Assembly: GCF_000023945.1 (NCBI RefSeq)
Contig: NC_013158.1
Location: 1,488,001 to 1,552,000, forward strand
DNA length: 64,000 nt
Source: Halorhabdus utahensis DSM 12940
Lineage (GTDB): Archaea; Halobacteriota; Halobacteria; Halobacteriales; Haloarculaceae
Direction: 5' to 3'
The position numbers and the translations under genes were made by a program. This document shows, piece after piece, positions 54,918-63,642 of the stretch. Positions within the stretch are counted from its first letter, which is position 1; each line of letters starts with the position of its first letter. The notes beneath the pieces were generated by a model that had not been told where the DNA came from, did no database searches, and worked only from the letters and a program-made list of their open reading frames with translations.

Positions 54918-57539
54918 ATGACTCGTTTTGACGACGGGAAGACCGGACCGATAACGGTCCTGTACGTGAACGACGACCGTTCGTTCGGGGATCTGGTCCG
55001 GACGAAGCTGTCACGGTGTGGCGAGATCGATGTAGAGACGGCGACTGCTGCGGAGACGGCGATGGAGAAACTTGCGACGACCGAATTCGACTGCGTGGTG
55101 ACCTCCTACGCGCTGCCCGACGGAACGGGGATCGACCTCCTCGAACAGATCCAGGCGGAACACGACGACCTCCCGACCGTCCTGTTCACCGGTCGCGGGA
55201 GCGAAGAAGTGGCGAGTCGCGCAACCCGGGCCGACGTCTCCGATTACATTCCGATCCGACCGAACCAGGAGAGCTTCGAGCTGCTGGCCCGGCGGATCGA
55301 AACGCTGGTCGACGCCGCGCGCAAGCGAGCGGCCGCCGACCGGATGACCGATCGGTTCCGACGGACGCTCGAACGGGCGACCGACGCGATCTACGCCGTC
55401 GACACCGACTGGCGGATCGAATACATGAACGAGAAGATGGGCGACCGAGTCGACCGGGACCCGGAGGAAGTCGTCGGCAACGTGCTCTGGGAGGAGTTCC
55501 CGGCGGTCGTTGACACGGAACTCGAAGACCGCTACCGGACGGCGATGGAAACCGGCGAGTCGGTCTCCTTCGAGCAATACGTCGGCGAGCCCTTCGAGTA
55601 CTGGGTCGACGTTCGTGTGTTCCCGGACGAGGACGGCCTGACCGTCTTCTCCCAGGAGATCACCGACCGAAAGCAACAGCAACGCGAATATCAGGAACTC
55701 GCCGAGGAGTACGACGCGCTGCTGGATACGTCCGGTGACGCGATCTTCGTCCTCGACGTCGACATGTCAGGACAGGATCCGGAGTTCACGTTTGCACAGC
55801 TGAGTCCTGGGTACGAGACCCAGACCGGGCTTTCGACGGACGAGGTCAAGGACAGGACACCGCGGGACGTCTTCGGCGAGGAACGCGGTGCAGAGCTTGC
55901 GGCGAACTACGCCGAATGCGTCGAGCAGCGCGAGCCGATCTCCTATCGCGAGGAGTTGTCGGTCGCCCCGGACGCCCGCTTCTGGGAGACATCGCTCGCA
56001 CCGGTCATCGTCGACGACGAGATCGTCCGGATCGTCGGTATCGCTCGGAACGTCACCGAACAAGTACAGCGCGAGCGCAAACTCGAACAGGCGAACCAGC
56101 GACTGGAGGGACTCATCGAGGCGACGCCGCTGACGATCATGGAAATCGACGCCGACGGTGAGGTCATCCGCTGGAACGAGGGTGCAGAGGAGATGTTCGG
56201 ATGGTCGCGCGAGGAGGTCCTGGGCGAATTTAACCCGATAATCCCTGAGGACCAGCAGACACAATTCGATGCCCATCGCCGGGCAGCACTCAACGGGAAA
56301 CCGATCCGTGGCAAGGAGATTCAACGAGAGACCAAGGAGGGGCGACGACTAGATCTCCTGCTGTCGGTCGCCCCGATCGAGGACTCGAACGGCGAGGTGA
56401 CCAGCATTCTCGCCGTCCTCGAAGACATAACCGAACAGAAACACCTGGAGAACCGCCTTCGATCGCTACAGCGAACCGCACAGCAACTCAGCGCCGCACA
56501 GTCCACCGAAGAGATCGCCAATATCGCCGTCGGCGCTGCCGTCGAAATCCTCGGGTTCGAGATCACCGGGATCTGGGAGTACGACGAGCGGGAACACGCC
56601 CTCATCCCGATCACTGAGACAGCCGAGGCGCGCGAGCTCGTCGGCGAGTCACCGCGATTCGATCCGGGTGACAGTCTCGCCTGGAAGGCCTTCGACACCG
56701 GCGAACTCCAGGTGTTCGACGACGTCAGAGAGGATGACGAGCGGTATAACGAGGACACGAGGATCAGAAGTGAGATCCAGGTGCCCCTGGGCGACTATGG
56801 CCTTATCTCGACTGGCTCGCCGACGACCCGAGAGTTCTCCGAGACGGACGTCGACCTGTTCAGAATCCTCGGCGCGACCGTCGAGGCAGCGCTGGCACGG
56901 GCCAGCCGGGAAGCTGAGCTAAAGCGACAGAACGAACGTCTCGATCAGTTCGCGAGCGTCGTGGCCCACGATCTTCGGAACCCGCTCACCGTCGCGATGG
57001 GCTTTCTCGAAGTGGCCGCCGAGACGGGCGACCCGGACCACTTCGAGAAGGTCGAAGCCGCTCACGACCGGATCGAACGTCTCATCGAAGACCTCCTGAC
57101 GCTCGCCCGTGGGGAGACGACGATCGAGGACAGAGAACAGATCGACCTCGGCGCAGTTGCACGGGAAGCGTGGGGCTACGTCGACACGAGCGAGGCGACG
57201 ATGGAGGTCGCCGAGGGCGTGCCAGTCGTCGCCGGTGACGCCGGGCGGTTGAGTCAACTGTTCGAGAACCTCTTCCGAAACGCGGTCGAACACGGCGGCA
57301 AGGACGTGACGATCACGGTCGGCAAGCGAGCGGACGGTGGGTTCTACGTCGCGGACGATGGCGAAGGGATTCCGCTGGAAAATCGGGAGTCAGTGTTCGA
57401 CCACGGCGTCACCACGAACGAGGGCGGAACGGGCTTTGGCCTCTCGATCGTCGAGGACATCGCGAAGGCACACGGCTGGACCGTCTCCGTCAGCGAATCG
57501 GACGAAGGCGGTGCGCGATTCGATTTTGACATCGACTGA
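54918..57539 (+). CDS. Pseudo-receiver/PAS/PAS/PAS/GAF histidine kinase
   Basis: The product is 873 residues: an N-terminal receiver-like domain (about 10-130), three PAS domains (about 145-260, 265-385 and 390-510), a GAF domain (about 520-650), HisKA (AHDLRNPLTVAMG near 685) and HATPase ([21 protein letters not shown]). In the receiver the phospho-Asp position reads CVVTSYALP (Ser replacing Asp) and the Lys loop is also altered, so it probably cannot be phosphorylated. The ATG at 54918 is chosen by the domain start; the frame is open upstream. Confidence 0.88.
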   Translation: MTRFDDGKTGPITVLYVNDDRSFGDLVRTKLSRCGEIDVETATAAETAMEKLATTEFDCVVTSYALPDGTGIDLLEQIQAEHDDLPTVLFTGRGSEEVASRATRADVSDYIPIRPNQESFELLARRIETLVDAARKRAAADRMTDRFRRTLERATDAIYAVDTDWRIEYMNEKMGDRVDRDPEEVVGNVLWEEFPAVVDTELEDRYRTAMETGESVSFEQYVGEPFEYWVDVRVFPDEDGLTVFSQEITDRKQQQREYQELAEEYDALLDTSGDAIFVLDVDMSGQDPEFTFAQLSPGYETQTGLSTDEVKDRTPRDVFGEERGAELAANYAECVEQREPISYREELSVAPDARFWETSLAPVIVDDEIVRIVGIARNVTEQVQRERKLEQANQRLEGLIEATPLTIMEIDADGEVIRWNEGAEEMFGWSREEVLGEFNPIIPEDQQTQFDAHRRAALNGKPIRGKEIQRETKEGRRLDLLLSVAPIEDSNGEVTSILAVLEDITEQKHLENRLRSLQRTAQQLSAAQSTEEIANIAVGAAVEILGFEITGIWEYDEREHALIPITETAEARELVGESPRFDPGDSLAWKAFDTGELQVFDDVREDDERYNEDTRIRSEIQVPLGDYGLISTGSPTTREFSETDVDLFRILGATVEAALARASREAELKRQNERLDQFASVVAHDLRNPLTVAMGFLEVAAETGDPDHFEKVEAAHDRIERLIEDLLTLARGETTIEDREQIDLGAVAREAWGYVDTSEATMEVAEGVPVVAGDAGRLSQLFENLFRNAVEHGGKDVTITVGKRADGGFYVADDGEGIPLENRESVFDHGVTTNEGGTGFGLSIVEDIAKAHGWTVSVSESDEGGARFDFDID

Positions 57540-58305
57540 TAGAACCGCGAGAAACCGACGACAGCGCACTCCTGAGGAAAACTCCAACCCGGAAGGTGTG
57601 CGGAAACCGCCTCAGAGCGTCCCGTGTGCCGGTGTCAACAGTTGCGTGGCTCCCGATGACCCCTCGGGATGACGGCCCACCCCCTTCGAACCTCGGCCAG
57701 CCGACTTCAGTATAGTCGTATTTAGTTTATCGAGTGCCGTGACAGGGCATCGCTTTACGGCACGACCTTCCGAATTGAGAGGAGGCAATCTCGAGAGGAG
57801 ACAGGCCGAACAGCGCGAATACAGTGGCAGTCTTCAGCCTGACAGCGGTTCGAAGTGTCGATCGGCGGTGTGAACCTCCCCGACGAGGACACCACGTCGG
57901 CTCGACCGCCAACGCTGTGATCGTCGGCTCCGCCTGCTGGGAAACGCTAGTCCAGTGTCGGGCCACGAGACAACCTGTGGGCAACCCCTGCTATCTCAGG
58001 GATGGGTTGCCGCCTGGGAGACCCATACGGGTGGTTCATATCTCCCGGCATGATGACAGCCGAGCCCCGCACAGTGCTGGGTGCTTGCCGCCCGACTGCG
58101 GCTGGCCGTCAAACTCCACGGCTACGATAAACCATATACCGATATACCTAATTGAGTTCCGGCCGAATGCACTGTTTGGGAGGATGCGGTCAGGCCGGAA
58201 GGCCGAGAAAGTGCTGAACGAGCCAGGCGCTTCGACCGCATGGAGCGAAGTACGTCACAGCCGGATGACTGTCGGAGTGTCTGGCCAGGTAGAATTTCGG
58301 AACAT

Positions 58306-58312
58306 CTTTATG
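58306..58312 (+). promoter_or_regulatory. TATA box of the iron-box operon
   Basis: CTTTATG is centred 25 bases before the ATG at 58334, as expected for a leaderless haloarchaeal transcript. The iron box sits between it and the start codon. Confidence 0.6.
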
Positions 58313-58315
58313 TTG

Positions 58316-58331
58316 TTTAGGCTAGCCTAAA
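58316..58331. promoter_or_regulatory. DtxR/IdeR-type iron box (perfect 16-bp palindrome)
   Basis: TTTAGGCTAGCCTAAA is a perfect inverted repeat whose core TTAGGCTAGCCTAA matches DtxR/IdeR-family operators; haloarchaea use Idr/SirR members of this family. It lies between the TATA box and the ATG at 58334, so bound repressor would block initiation. It is the only such site I found in the window. Iron repression of the operon is therefore expected. Confidence 0.82.
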
Positions 58332-58333
58332 AA

Positions 58334-58516
58334 ATGACAACCGAGACAAACGACGAGAATGGACAGACCCGACGTGACGGCGGAACGGACGGCGGTGCAG
58401 TCGACGGCGGACCGTTCACGGGTTGTGTCGGCGATGGCGGACAGTCGAGGCGTGAGGGGATACCCGCCGACGTGGCGACGGACACCTCGACGGCCACGGA
58501 GACTGCCGAGTCATGA
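58334..58516 (+). CDS. 60-residue leader protein of the iron-box operon
   Basis: The product is 60 residues, polar, Gly/Asp/Thr-rich, with one Cys (GGPFTGCVGDGG). It has no membrane segment or domain that I recognise. It starts three bases behind the iron box and overlaps the flavoprotein gene by ATGA, so it is coupled to it. Its small size and composition suggest an intrinsically disordered or regulatory protein; translation is not proven. Confidence 0.55.
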   Translation: MTTETNDENGQTRRDGGTDGGAVDGGPFTGCVGDGGQSRREGIPADVATDTSTATETAES

Positions 58517-59244
58517 CTGCGCCGATGGACGTGGTCGTCGTCGGCGGCGGTGTCGCGGGCCGCTCGGCGGCCGTGTTCACCGCTCGCCACGGACTGGACA
58601 CACGTGTGATCGACTCGGGTGAGTCGATCCTGCGCCGAAACGCCCACCTGGAGAACTTCCCGGGCTTCCCGGCCGGCGTCAACGGCCGGCAGTTACTGGA
58701 TCTGCTCGAAGAACAGGCGGCAGAAGCCGGTTGCGAGCAGGTGACCGGAACCGTCACGCGGGTCGAGCCGACCGACGAGGGGTTCGCCGTCGAGACCGAG
58801 GACAGCAACCGCTCCCAGGCGACGTACGTCGTCGCGGCGACCAAGAACGCGGTGGGCTACCTCGACGGGGTCGATGGCGTCGGAATCATCGACCGGGGGA
58901 AGTCGTTCGTCGACACCGACGAGCGGGGTCGCACCGGCGTCGAGGGGCTGTACGCCGCCGGCAGACTCGCCGAGAAGCCCCACCAGGCGATCGTCTGTGC
59001 CGGCCACGGCGCGGAAGTCGGCGTGACGATCCTCGAAGACGACGGCCGGCCGTTCTACCACGACTGGGTCGCGCCCGACGGGTACTTCACCGACCGCGGT
59101 CGCGAGTTGCCCCCAGGTTGTGAGGAGATCGACGACGAACAGCGCCGGGAGCGCGAACGGCGCTCGCTCGGCGTGACCCGCGAGCGTTTCGCCGAACCGC
59201 ATCCGGACGAACAGGTCACCCACCCGAGTCTGCGAGGCGAGTGA
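58513..59244 (+). CDS. Thioredoxin-reductase-like FAD oxidoreductase without CxxC
   Basis: The product is 243 residues. The N-terminal FAD loop is VVVGGGVAGRSAAVFTARHG, and a second FAD motif is GVEGLYAAGRLAEKPHQA near 160-177. The length and order match short thioredoxin-reductase-like proteins, but the redox CxxC and an NADPH domain are missing. It may reduce a ferric siderophore or similar, or only bind FAD (inference). It sits second in the iron-box operon with a four-base overlap on each side. Confidence 0.82.
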   Translation: MTAPMDVVVVGGGVAGRSAAVFTARHGLDTRVIDSGESILRRNAHLENFPGFPAGVNGRQLLDLLEEQAAEAGCEQVTGTVTRVEPTDEGFAVETEDSNRSQATYVVAATKNAVGYLDGVDGVGIIDRGKSFVDTDERGRTGVEGLYAAGRLAEKPHQAIVCAGHGAEVGVTILEDDGRPFYHDWVAPDGYFTDRGRELPPGCEEIDDEQRRERERRSLGVTRERFAEPHPDEQVTHPSLRGE

Positions 59245-59273
59245 CGGGACGAAATATCGACGGAGAACCACAC

Positions 59274-60251
59274 ATGCTCGGAACGACGCTCGAAGAGATC
59301 CGGTCACACATCGAATCACTGGCGAGCGAGGACGGGCCGTACTACCTCGTCTGTGCTCGCTACGGCGACCGGCCGGTCCCCACGACTGGCCTCCGGTTCC
59401 GGACCCGAGCCGAAGCACGGACCGCTGCACGCGCGACCGAGCAGTATCGGGCGGCGCTGCGGCGCTACGACCCGCGATTGCCCCGCTACGACGTCATCGT
59501 GTGCCAGAGATCCCTTCGGGTAACGCCCGGATCAACCGGCAGAGGTTCTGAACCTGGCGGATCGACCAGTCGAACCGATCAGGCACGGCCGCCCGAAGAC
59601 GACCAGGGGGCCGACGGCGAACCGCGCTCGGAGCCGAGTGACGTCGATCCCTGGAGCGGGTCGAATCACGGTCCCGGGAGTCGCGTGGAGTTCTGCCATC
59701 GGGTTGCCGGGGCCGTCTTCGAGGCGCTGTCGGACTGTGGTCACGACGCGGTTGAATCGGCCGTGATGGACGCGTACTTCGAACTGGCCGAGCGCGTGGG
59801 GGACCTCGACGACCTCTGTGTCTGTCTGCTCGAGAGTATGGCGGGCGAGATCGACCGGGGACTTTCGGCCGACGAGCAGGCGACGGTCATCGACACGGCA
59901 GTCTCACGGTTGCCGGGGCCGGCTTCGACGGACCACCCGGTCGAGGCGACGCTGGCGTCACTCGAAAGCCGGGAGCTACTCAAGGAGTTCACGTGGTCGC
60001 CAGCGACCGAGGGTCACGATCCGAGGGCCGTCGATGTGGTCGTTGGTCTCTCCGGGTACGCGCTGTCACCCCGGGACGGGCGGCTGCCCGTCCTCCCCGT
60101 GGTCGTCGAACTGGTCCGTCACGAGCCGTCGAAGCGGGTCGCGTCGCTTCGCGTGGCCGATCTCGAGGACGGCTGGCGGATCCGCCTCCGACTGGCTCGT
60201 AGCGCGACGTCGGACGAACTCGTCACGGCACATATCCGTTCGGAGGGTTGA
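59274..60251 (+). CDS. Haloarchaeal DUF7551-like protein of the iron-box operon
   Basis: The product is 325 residues. An N-terminal part (about 1-85; HIESLASEDGPYYLVCARYGDRPVP) is followed by a Gly/Asp/Pro linker and a helical part (about 135-215) and a beta-rich end. I recognise it only as a conserved haloarchaeal family (DUF7551 by memory). The ATG at 59274 with GGAG eight bases before it is preferred; a GTG at 59241 overlapping the flavoprotein stop is also possible. The context implies a role in iron limitation. Confidence 0.68.
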   Translation: MLGTTLEEIRSHIESLASEDGPYYLVCARYGDRPVPTTGLRFRTRAEARTAARATEQYRAALRRYDPRLPRYDVIVCQRSLRVTPGSTGRGSEPGGSTSRTDQARPPEDDQGADGEPRSEPSDVDPWSGSNHGPGSRVEFCHRVAGAVFEALSDCGHDAVESAVMDAYFELAERVGDLDDLCVCLLESMAGEIDRGLSADEQATVIDTAVSRLPGPASTDHPVEATLASLESRELLKEFTWSPATEGHDPRAVDVVVGLSGYALSPRDGRLPVLPVVVELVRHEPSKRVASLRVADLEDGWRIRLRLARSATSDELVTAHIRSEG

Positions 60252-60252
60252 G

Positions 60253-61038
60253 ATGGGGGCCCAGACCCGAATCCACGACGCACGGGACCGCGTTGAGGAC
60301 GAACGGGAGGCCATCGAGGCGAAACTCGACGCGGTCGACCGGTTCGTCGATCGCGTCGAGAACTGTCAACCGGGACCGACGCCGGCGGCTGGAAGCGTCA
60401 CCGCGACCGCCGGCACGCTCTCCCGAGACAGTCCGAGCGGGGGCGACACCTGCGAGGTCGTTCGAGAAGCGTTCGCCGAGACGATCCGCCCACACAGCCT
60501 CGACGACGTCGAAGAGCGCGAGTCTCTACCGGAAACGATCCAGACGGAACTCTCCGGGTCGGTCGCCGTCGCGCTCGCACCCACGATGAACACCAGTTTC
60601 ACACCCGAACTCAAGCAAGCAGTGCTTTCGGAAGCACGTACTCGCCGAGCCGAGACCGAGACGCTGGGGAAAGCCCTCCAACGCGAAGCCACGCAGTTGG
60701 CCGACGCTGCCGCGGTCGTCGACGAGATTACCGGGTGGATCGTCACGGCCGACGAGACTCCGCTGAGCGACCTCGGGTTCGAGGCACTGCGAGCGCGTCA
60801 CGAGCGTCTCGACACGTACCGCGAGCGGTGTGAAACCGTCGCAATGTGGCGCCAATCGTTTCTCGACGGCGCGACGAACAACGGTCCGGAAGTCGGGGTC
60901 ACTCACCGGAGCCTCGGTCCGTACTTATACCAGGACTTTCCCACGGATCACCCGGTGTTGACGACGGTGGCTCGACTCGCGGATACCTGTGGGGACTGTC
61001 AGCGAGCGGTTCGGGATCATCTGGTCCGGAGGGCCTGA
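60253..61038 (+). CDS. Haloarchaeal DUF7260-like helical protein
   Basis: The product is 261 residues, mostly helical (RIHDARDRVEDEREAIEAKL) with a CxxC near the end (DTCGDC at about 245-250). I recall such proteins as DUF7260, next to DUF7551. It starts one base after the stop of the preceding gene, confirming the operon. The CxxC could bind metal or act in redox. The function is unknown. Confidence 0.68.
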   Translation: MGAQTRIHDARDRVEDEREAIEAKLDAVDRFVDRVENCQPGPTPAAGSVTATAGTLSRDSPSGGDTCEVVREAFAETIRPHSLDDVEERESLPETIQTELSGSVAVALAPTMNTSFTPELKQAVLSEARTRRAETETLGKALQREATQLADAAAVVDEITGWIVTADETPLSDLGFEALRARHERLDTYRERCETVAMWRQSFLDGATNNGPEVGVTHRSLGPYLYQDFPTDHPVLTTVARLADTCGDCQRAVRDHLVRRA

Positions 61039-61040
61039 CC

Positions 61041-61229
61041 GTGTACGACGGATCCCGACACACGCGGGCCCGGCTCTGGGCGTGGGTGTACGCCGCGGTC
61101 TTCGAACCCGACGAGGGACATGATTCGAGTGACGGCGACGGGCGGGACGGCCGTCCGAGAGACGGCAACACCGCACGGGAGCCGAGTGACGTCGATAGAC
61201 CCGGACGAACGTCGTGGACGAGAAAGTAG
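61041..61229 (+). CDS. Short protein at the end of the iron-box operon
   Basis: The product is 62 residues from GTG, two bases behind the previous stop. The N-terminal 25 residues (ARLWAWVYAAVFEPDEG) could form a helix; the rest is Asp/Arg-rich and disordered-looking. Position supports translation as the last operon gene, but composition alone does not; it may be untranslated. Confidence 0.4.
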   Translation: MYDGSRHTRARLWAWVYAAVFEPDEGHDSSDGDGRDGRPRDGNTAREPSDVDRPGRTSWTRK

Positions 61230-61312
61230 AGGGATCGCGGGCGACGGCCACCCGACTGCCGCCGGTTCGACGGAAGCGGGGGTGCCGACGGTGAACACGC
61301 GAGCGACGACCG

Positions 61313-62029
61313 TCACTCCCTCGGTTCCCGCTGGACGACCAGGACGGGGCCGAGGAACCGCTCGGCGATCTGGTCGGCGGGCATCCCGAAAACGAACGTC
61401 GACAGCGTCGGGTCGGACTCGCCCATGATCACGCAGTCATAGTCCTCGGCGAGTTCGGCGATGGCATCGACCGGTTTCACGTCCCGGTCGACCCGCGTCT
61501 TGATCCGGGCGGGATCGACGTCCTCGTCGGCCAGGCGGTCGGTGAGTCCATCCAGCAGGACGTCGACGTCTTCGTCGGTTTCGTCCTCGCCCGTCACGTG
61601 ATAGAGCGTGACGTCGATGTCCCGGTCGGCGAACAGCCCCGCGACCACGCGTGCCAGTCGGTCGATGCCGACGGTGCCCCGAACGGCGACGAGCACGTCT
61701 TCGAGGTCCGCAAGGGCGCGGGGCACGAGCGCGGCCAGGCAGTCGTTCTCGGCGATCTGGCGGTCGAGCGTCTGCTGGGCGTCGTGGGTGAACACCAGTC
61801 GGTGTTCGACAGTGGCCCCCGCGTCGGACAGTGCCTGCTCGAACTCTTCGAGGCGGTCGAGGGCGCGGTCCTCGAACTGCATCCGGGCCTGGCCGGGGGC
61901 CGTCTGGCCGGGGATGACGTGATACCCCAGCAGGACGACGTGGGCGTTCGAGAGGAGGTCGGGCACCCCCTCCGGGAGCGATTCACCTTCGAGCACGCGG
62001 ATCGGGACGAGTACTGATGGTCGGGTCAT
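61313..62029 (-). CDS. Universal stress protein fused-length UspA
   Basis: The product is 238 residues, longer than a single UspA domain. It holds an N-terminal half (about 1-115; VLVPIRVLEGESLPEGVP, LLGYHVIPGQT) and a C-terminal UspA half (about 120-238; DYDCVIMGESDPTLSTFVFG, LGPVLVVQREP). The glycine ATP motif is incomplete. Its ATG follows the stop of the APC permease by one base, so the two are co-transcribed; such UspA partners often modulate the adjacent transporter. Confidence 0.85.
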   Translation of the reverse strand: MTRPSVLVPIRVLEGESLPEGVPDLLSNAHVVLLGYHVIPGQTAPGQARMQFEDRALDRLEEFEQALSDAGATVEHRLVFTHDAQQTLDRQIAENDCLAALVPRALADLEDVLVAVRGTVGIDRLARVVAGLFADRDIDVTLYHVTGEDETDEDVDVLLDGLTDRLADEDVDPARIKTRVDRDVKPVDAIAELAEDYDCVIMGESDPTLSTFVFGMPADQIAERFLGPVLVVQREPRE

Positions 62030-62030
62030 G

Positions 62031-63470
62031 TCAGATGTCTCCTTTGAGTCGCACGTCGTCGGCGTAGTAGCGGTACCACCCGTAGGACAGCACCATGATC
62101 ACGACGCCGATGGCGATCGATGCGCCGTTCATGAACGCGATCAGCGCGACGCTCGCGACGCCGCCGATCGCCGGCAGGACTGGCGCGCCCGGCATCCGGA
62201 AGTCCGGGTCGTACCAGTCCGGATCGCGTCGCCGCAACACCAGAAGAGCCACGCAGATCAGCGCGTACATCACCAGATGGAGGAAGGAGGCCACCTCCGC
62301 GAGGATCTCGACGCTGTCGGTCGCCACGAGCACCAGGATCGGGCCGCCGGCCATCGCCAGCGCGACGTGTGGCGTGCCGTATTTGAGGTTGATCTCGCTG
62401 GCCTTCTTCGGGAGCAAGGCGTCGCGGCTCAGCGCGTAGATCGATCGGGACGCGCTCAGGATCGAGGCGTTGGCGCTGGAGAAGGTCGCCAGCAAGCCGG
62501 CGACGAGGATCAACACTGCGCCGGGCAGCCCGAGTAAGTCCCGCCCCACGTTGACCATCGCCGTCTCGCCGAAGGTGCCCAGTCGCTCCGCGCCAAAGGT
62601 GCTCGTCGCGACGAAAATCGTCACCGCGTAGAAGACGGTGACGATGATCACCGAGCCGACCATCGCCAGGGGCAGGTTTCGACTCGGGCGCTTGATCTCG
62701 CCGGCAACCGTCGCGACCTGGGCGAAGCCCAGATACGAGGTGAACACGAGCGCGGCGGTCCTGAGTACCGGGGAGTACCCCTTCGAGAAGAACGCATCGG
62801 GGACGCTCTGGCGTCCGAAGACGCCCATCGCGTCAAGGATGCCGAACGTGAGCACGCCCGTCAGAATGACCAGCAACACGACGACGATGATGTTCTGGAG
62901 AGCCGCCGTCCGCTCGGTGCCGGCGACGCTGAGTGCGGTGAGGGCGGCCCCGAAGAGCAGCCCCAGGACGACGTGTGGCGCCAGTGGCCCGAGCGAGAGG
63001 GAGATACCGACCTCCGCGAAGACGGCGACGACGTAGTGCCCCAGGCCGACGAGGTAGAACGCGGCGGCGAAGACCAGCCCCAGCCACAGGCCGAGGCCGA
63101 CGATTGCGCCGCCGGCCGTCCCCAGCGAGCGGGAGATGAAGTAATACCCACCGCCACTGCGTGGCATGGCGGTCGCGAGTTCCGAGGCCGGGAGCGCGAC
63201 CAGCAAGGCGATCACGCCGCCGATCCCAAAGGAGAGTGCGGCTGCCGGGCCGGCCTCGTGGGCGGCGAGGCCGGGGAAGACGAAGATCCCCGCGCCGATC
63301 ATCGTCCCGATACCGATCGCCAGCCCGCCGACCAGCCCGATCGTCCGCTCCAGCTCGACGCCCTCGTCGTGGGTCGTCGTCTCGTCAGTGACCGACTCGG
63401 GTTCCGGCTCAGGCTGTTGGCCCTCGATGTTCTCGCCGGCTGTCGAAACGTCGACCTCGCGGTCGTCCAT
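62031..63470 (-). CDS. APC-family amino-acid permease
   Basis: The product is 479 residues with twelve hydrophobic helices and an acidic cytoplasmic N-terminus of about 40 residues. The APC signature [15 protein letters not shown] begins near residue 54, and [15 protein letters not shown] follows near 105. The substrate cannot be read; haloarchaeal relatives with UspA partners may move cationic or neutral amino acids. The ATG at 63470 is used. Confidence 0.88.
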   Translation of the reverse strand: MDDREVDVSTAGENIEGQQPEPEPESVTDETTTHDEGVELERTIGLVGGLAIGIGTMIGAGIFVFPGLAAHEAGPAAALSFGIGGVIALLVALPASELATAMPRSGGGYYFISRSLGTAGGAIVGLGLWLGLVFAAAFYLVGLGHYVVAVFAEVGISLSLGPLAPHVVLGLLFGAALTALSVAGTERTAALQNIIVVVLLVILTGVLTFGILDAMGVFGRQSVPDAFFSKGYSPVLRTAALVFTSYLGFAQVATVAGEIKRPSRNLPLAMVGSVIIVTVFYAVTIFVATSTFGAERLGTFGETAMVNVGRDLLGLPGAVLILVAGLLATFSSANASILSASRSIYALSRDALLPKKASEINLKYGTPHVALAMAGGPILVLVATDSVEILAEVASFLHLVMYALICVALLVLRRRDPDWYDPDFRMPGAPVLPAIGGVASVALIAFMNGASIAIGVVIMVLSYGWYRYYADDVRLKGDI

Positions 63471-63627
63471 GGGTGAAGGATTGTTCGGTAACCTGAAAAG
63501 AATACCGGCGATCGACCACAGCCGTACCCCAAAGTGCCCGGACCGACACAACGCTTACACGTGAGTGAGTCGAAAAATTTCCAAGAATGGTTGGATGGAA
63601 TCGTGAGGAGCAGGGCCGGGTCGATCC

Positions 63628-63634
63628 GGAGGTG
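63628..63634 (+). promoter_or_regulatory. Ribosome-binding site of the second PiT gene
   Basis: GGAGGTGA ends eight bases before the GTG at 63643, deciding the start for this partial gene. Confidence 0.5.
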
Positions 63635-63642
63635 AGCCCACG

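Larger units (their letters stand above)
57540..58333. other. Gene-free interval rich in inverted repeats, possible structured RNA
   Basis: No convincing protein is seen in 794 bases on either strand; the open frames look random. Several perfect or near-perfect stems follow in order: GTGCCGT/ACGGCAC (about 57736-57763), CGATC+GGCGGT with inner CCGACG/CGTCGG (about 57858-57930), an 8-bp stem at 57980-58011 with inner CTG/CAG, and GGGAGA/TCTCCC (about 58015-58046). They could form one folded RNA. The right end is the promoter of the iron-box operon. Confidence 0.45.

Noticed and set aside
57570-57590. GAGGAAAACTCC resembling RNase P RNA conserved region I
   Set aside because: It differs from the GAGGAAAGTCC consensus, and no matching 3' ACAGAA region was found within the expected distance.
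58185-58210. GGTCAGGCCGGAAGGCC, resembling the tip of SRP RNA helix 8
   Set aside because: The GGAA loop and 5' side fit, but the conserved 3' AGCAG is absent and the flanks do not pair as 7S RNA. Probably chance in GC-rich DNA.
57824-58330. 168-codon plus-strand frame before the iron-box operon
   Set aside because: Composition is random, it runs through stems and the promoter, and it ends on the iron box. It is not a likely gene.
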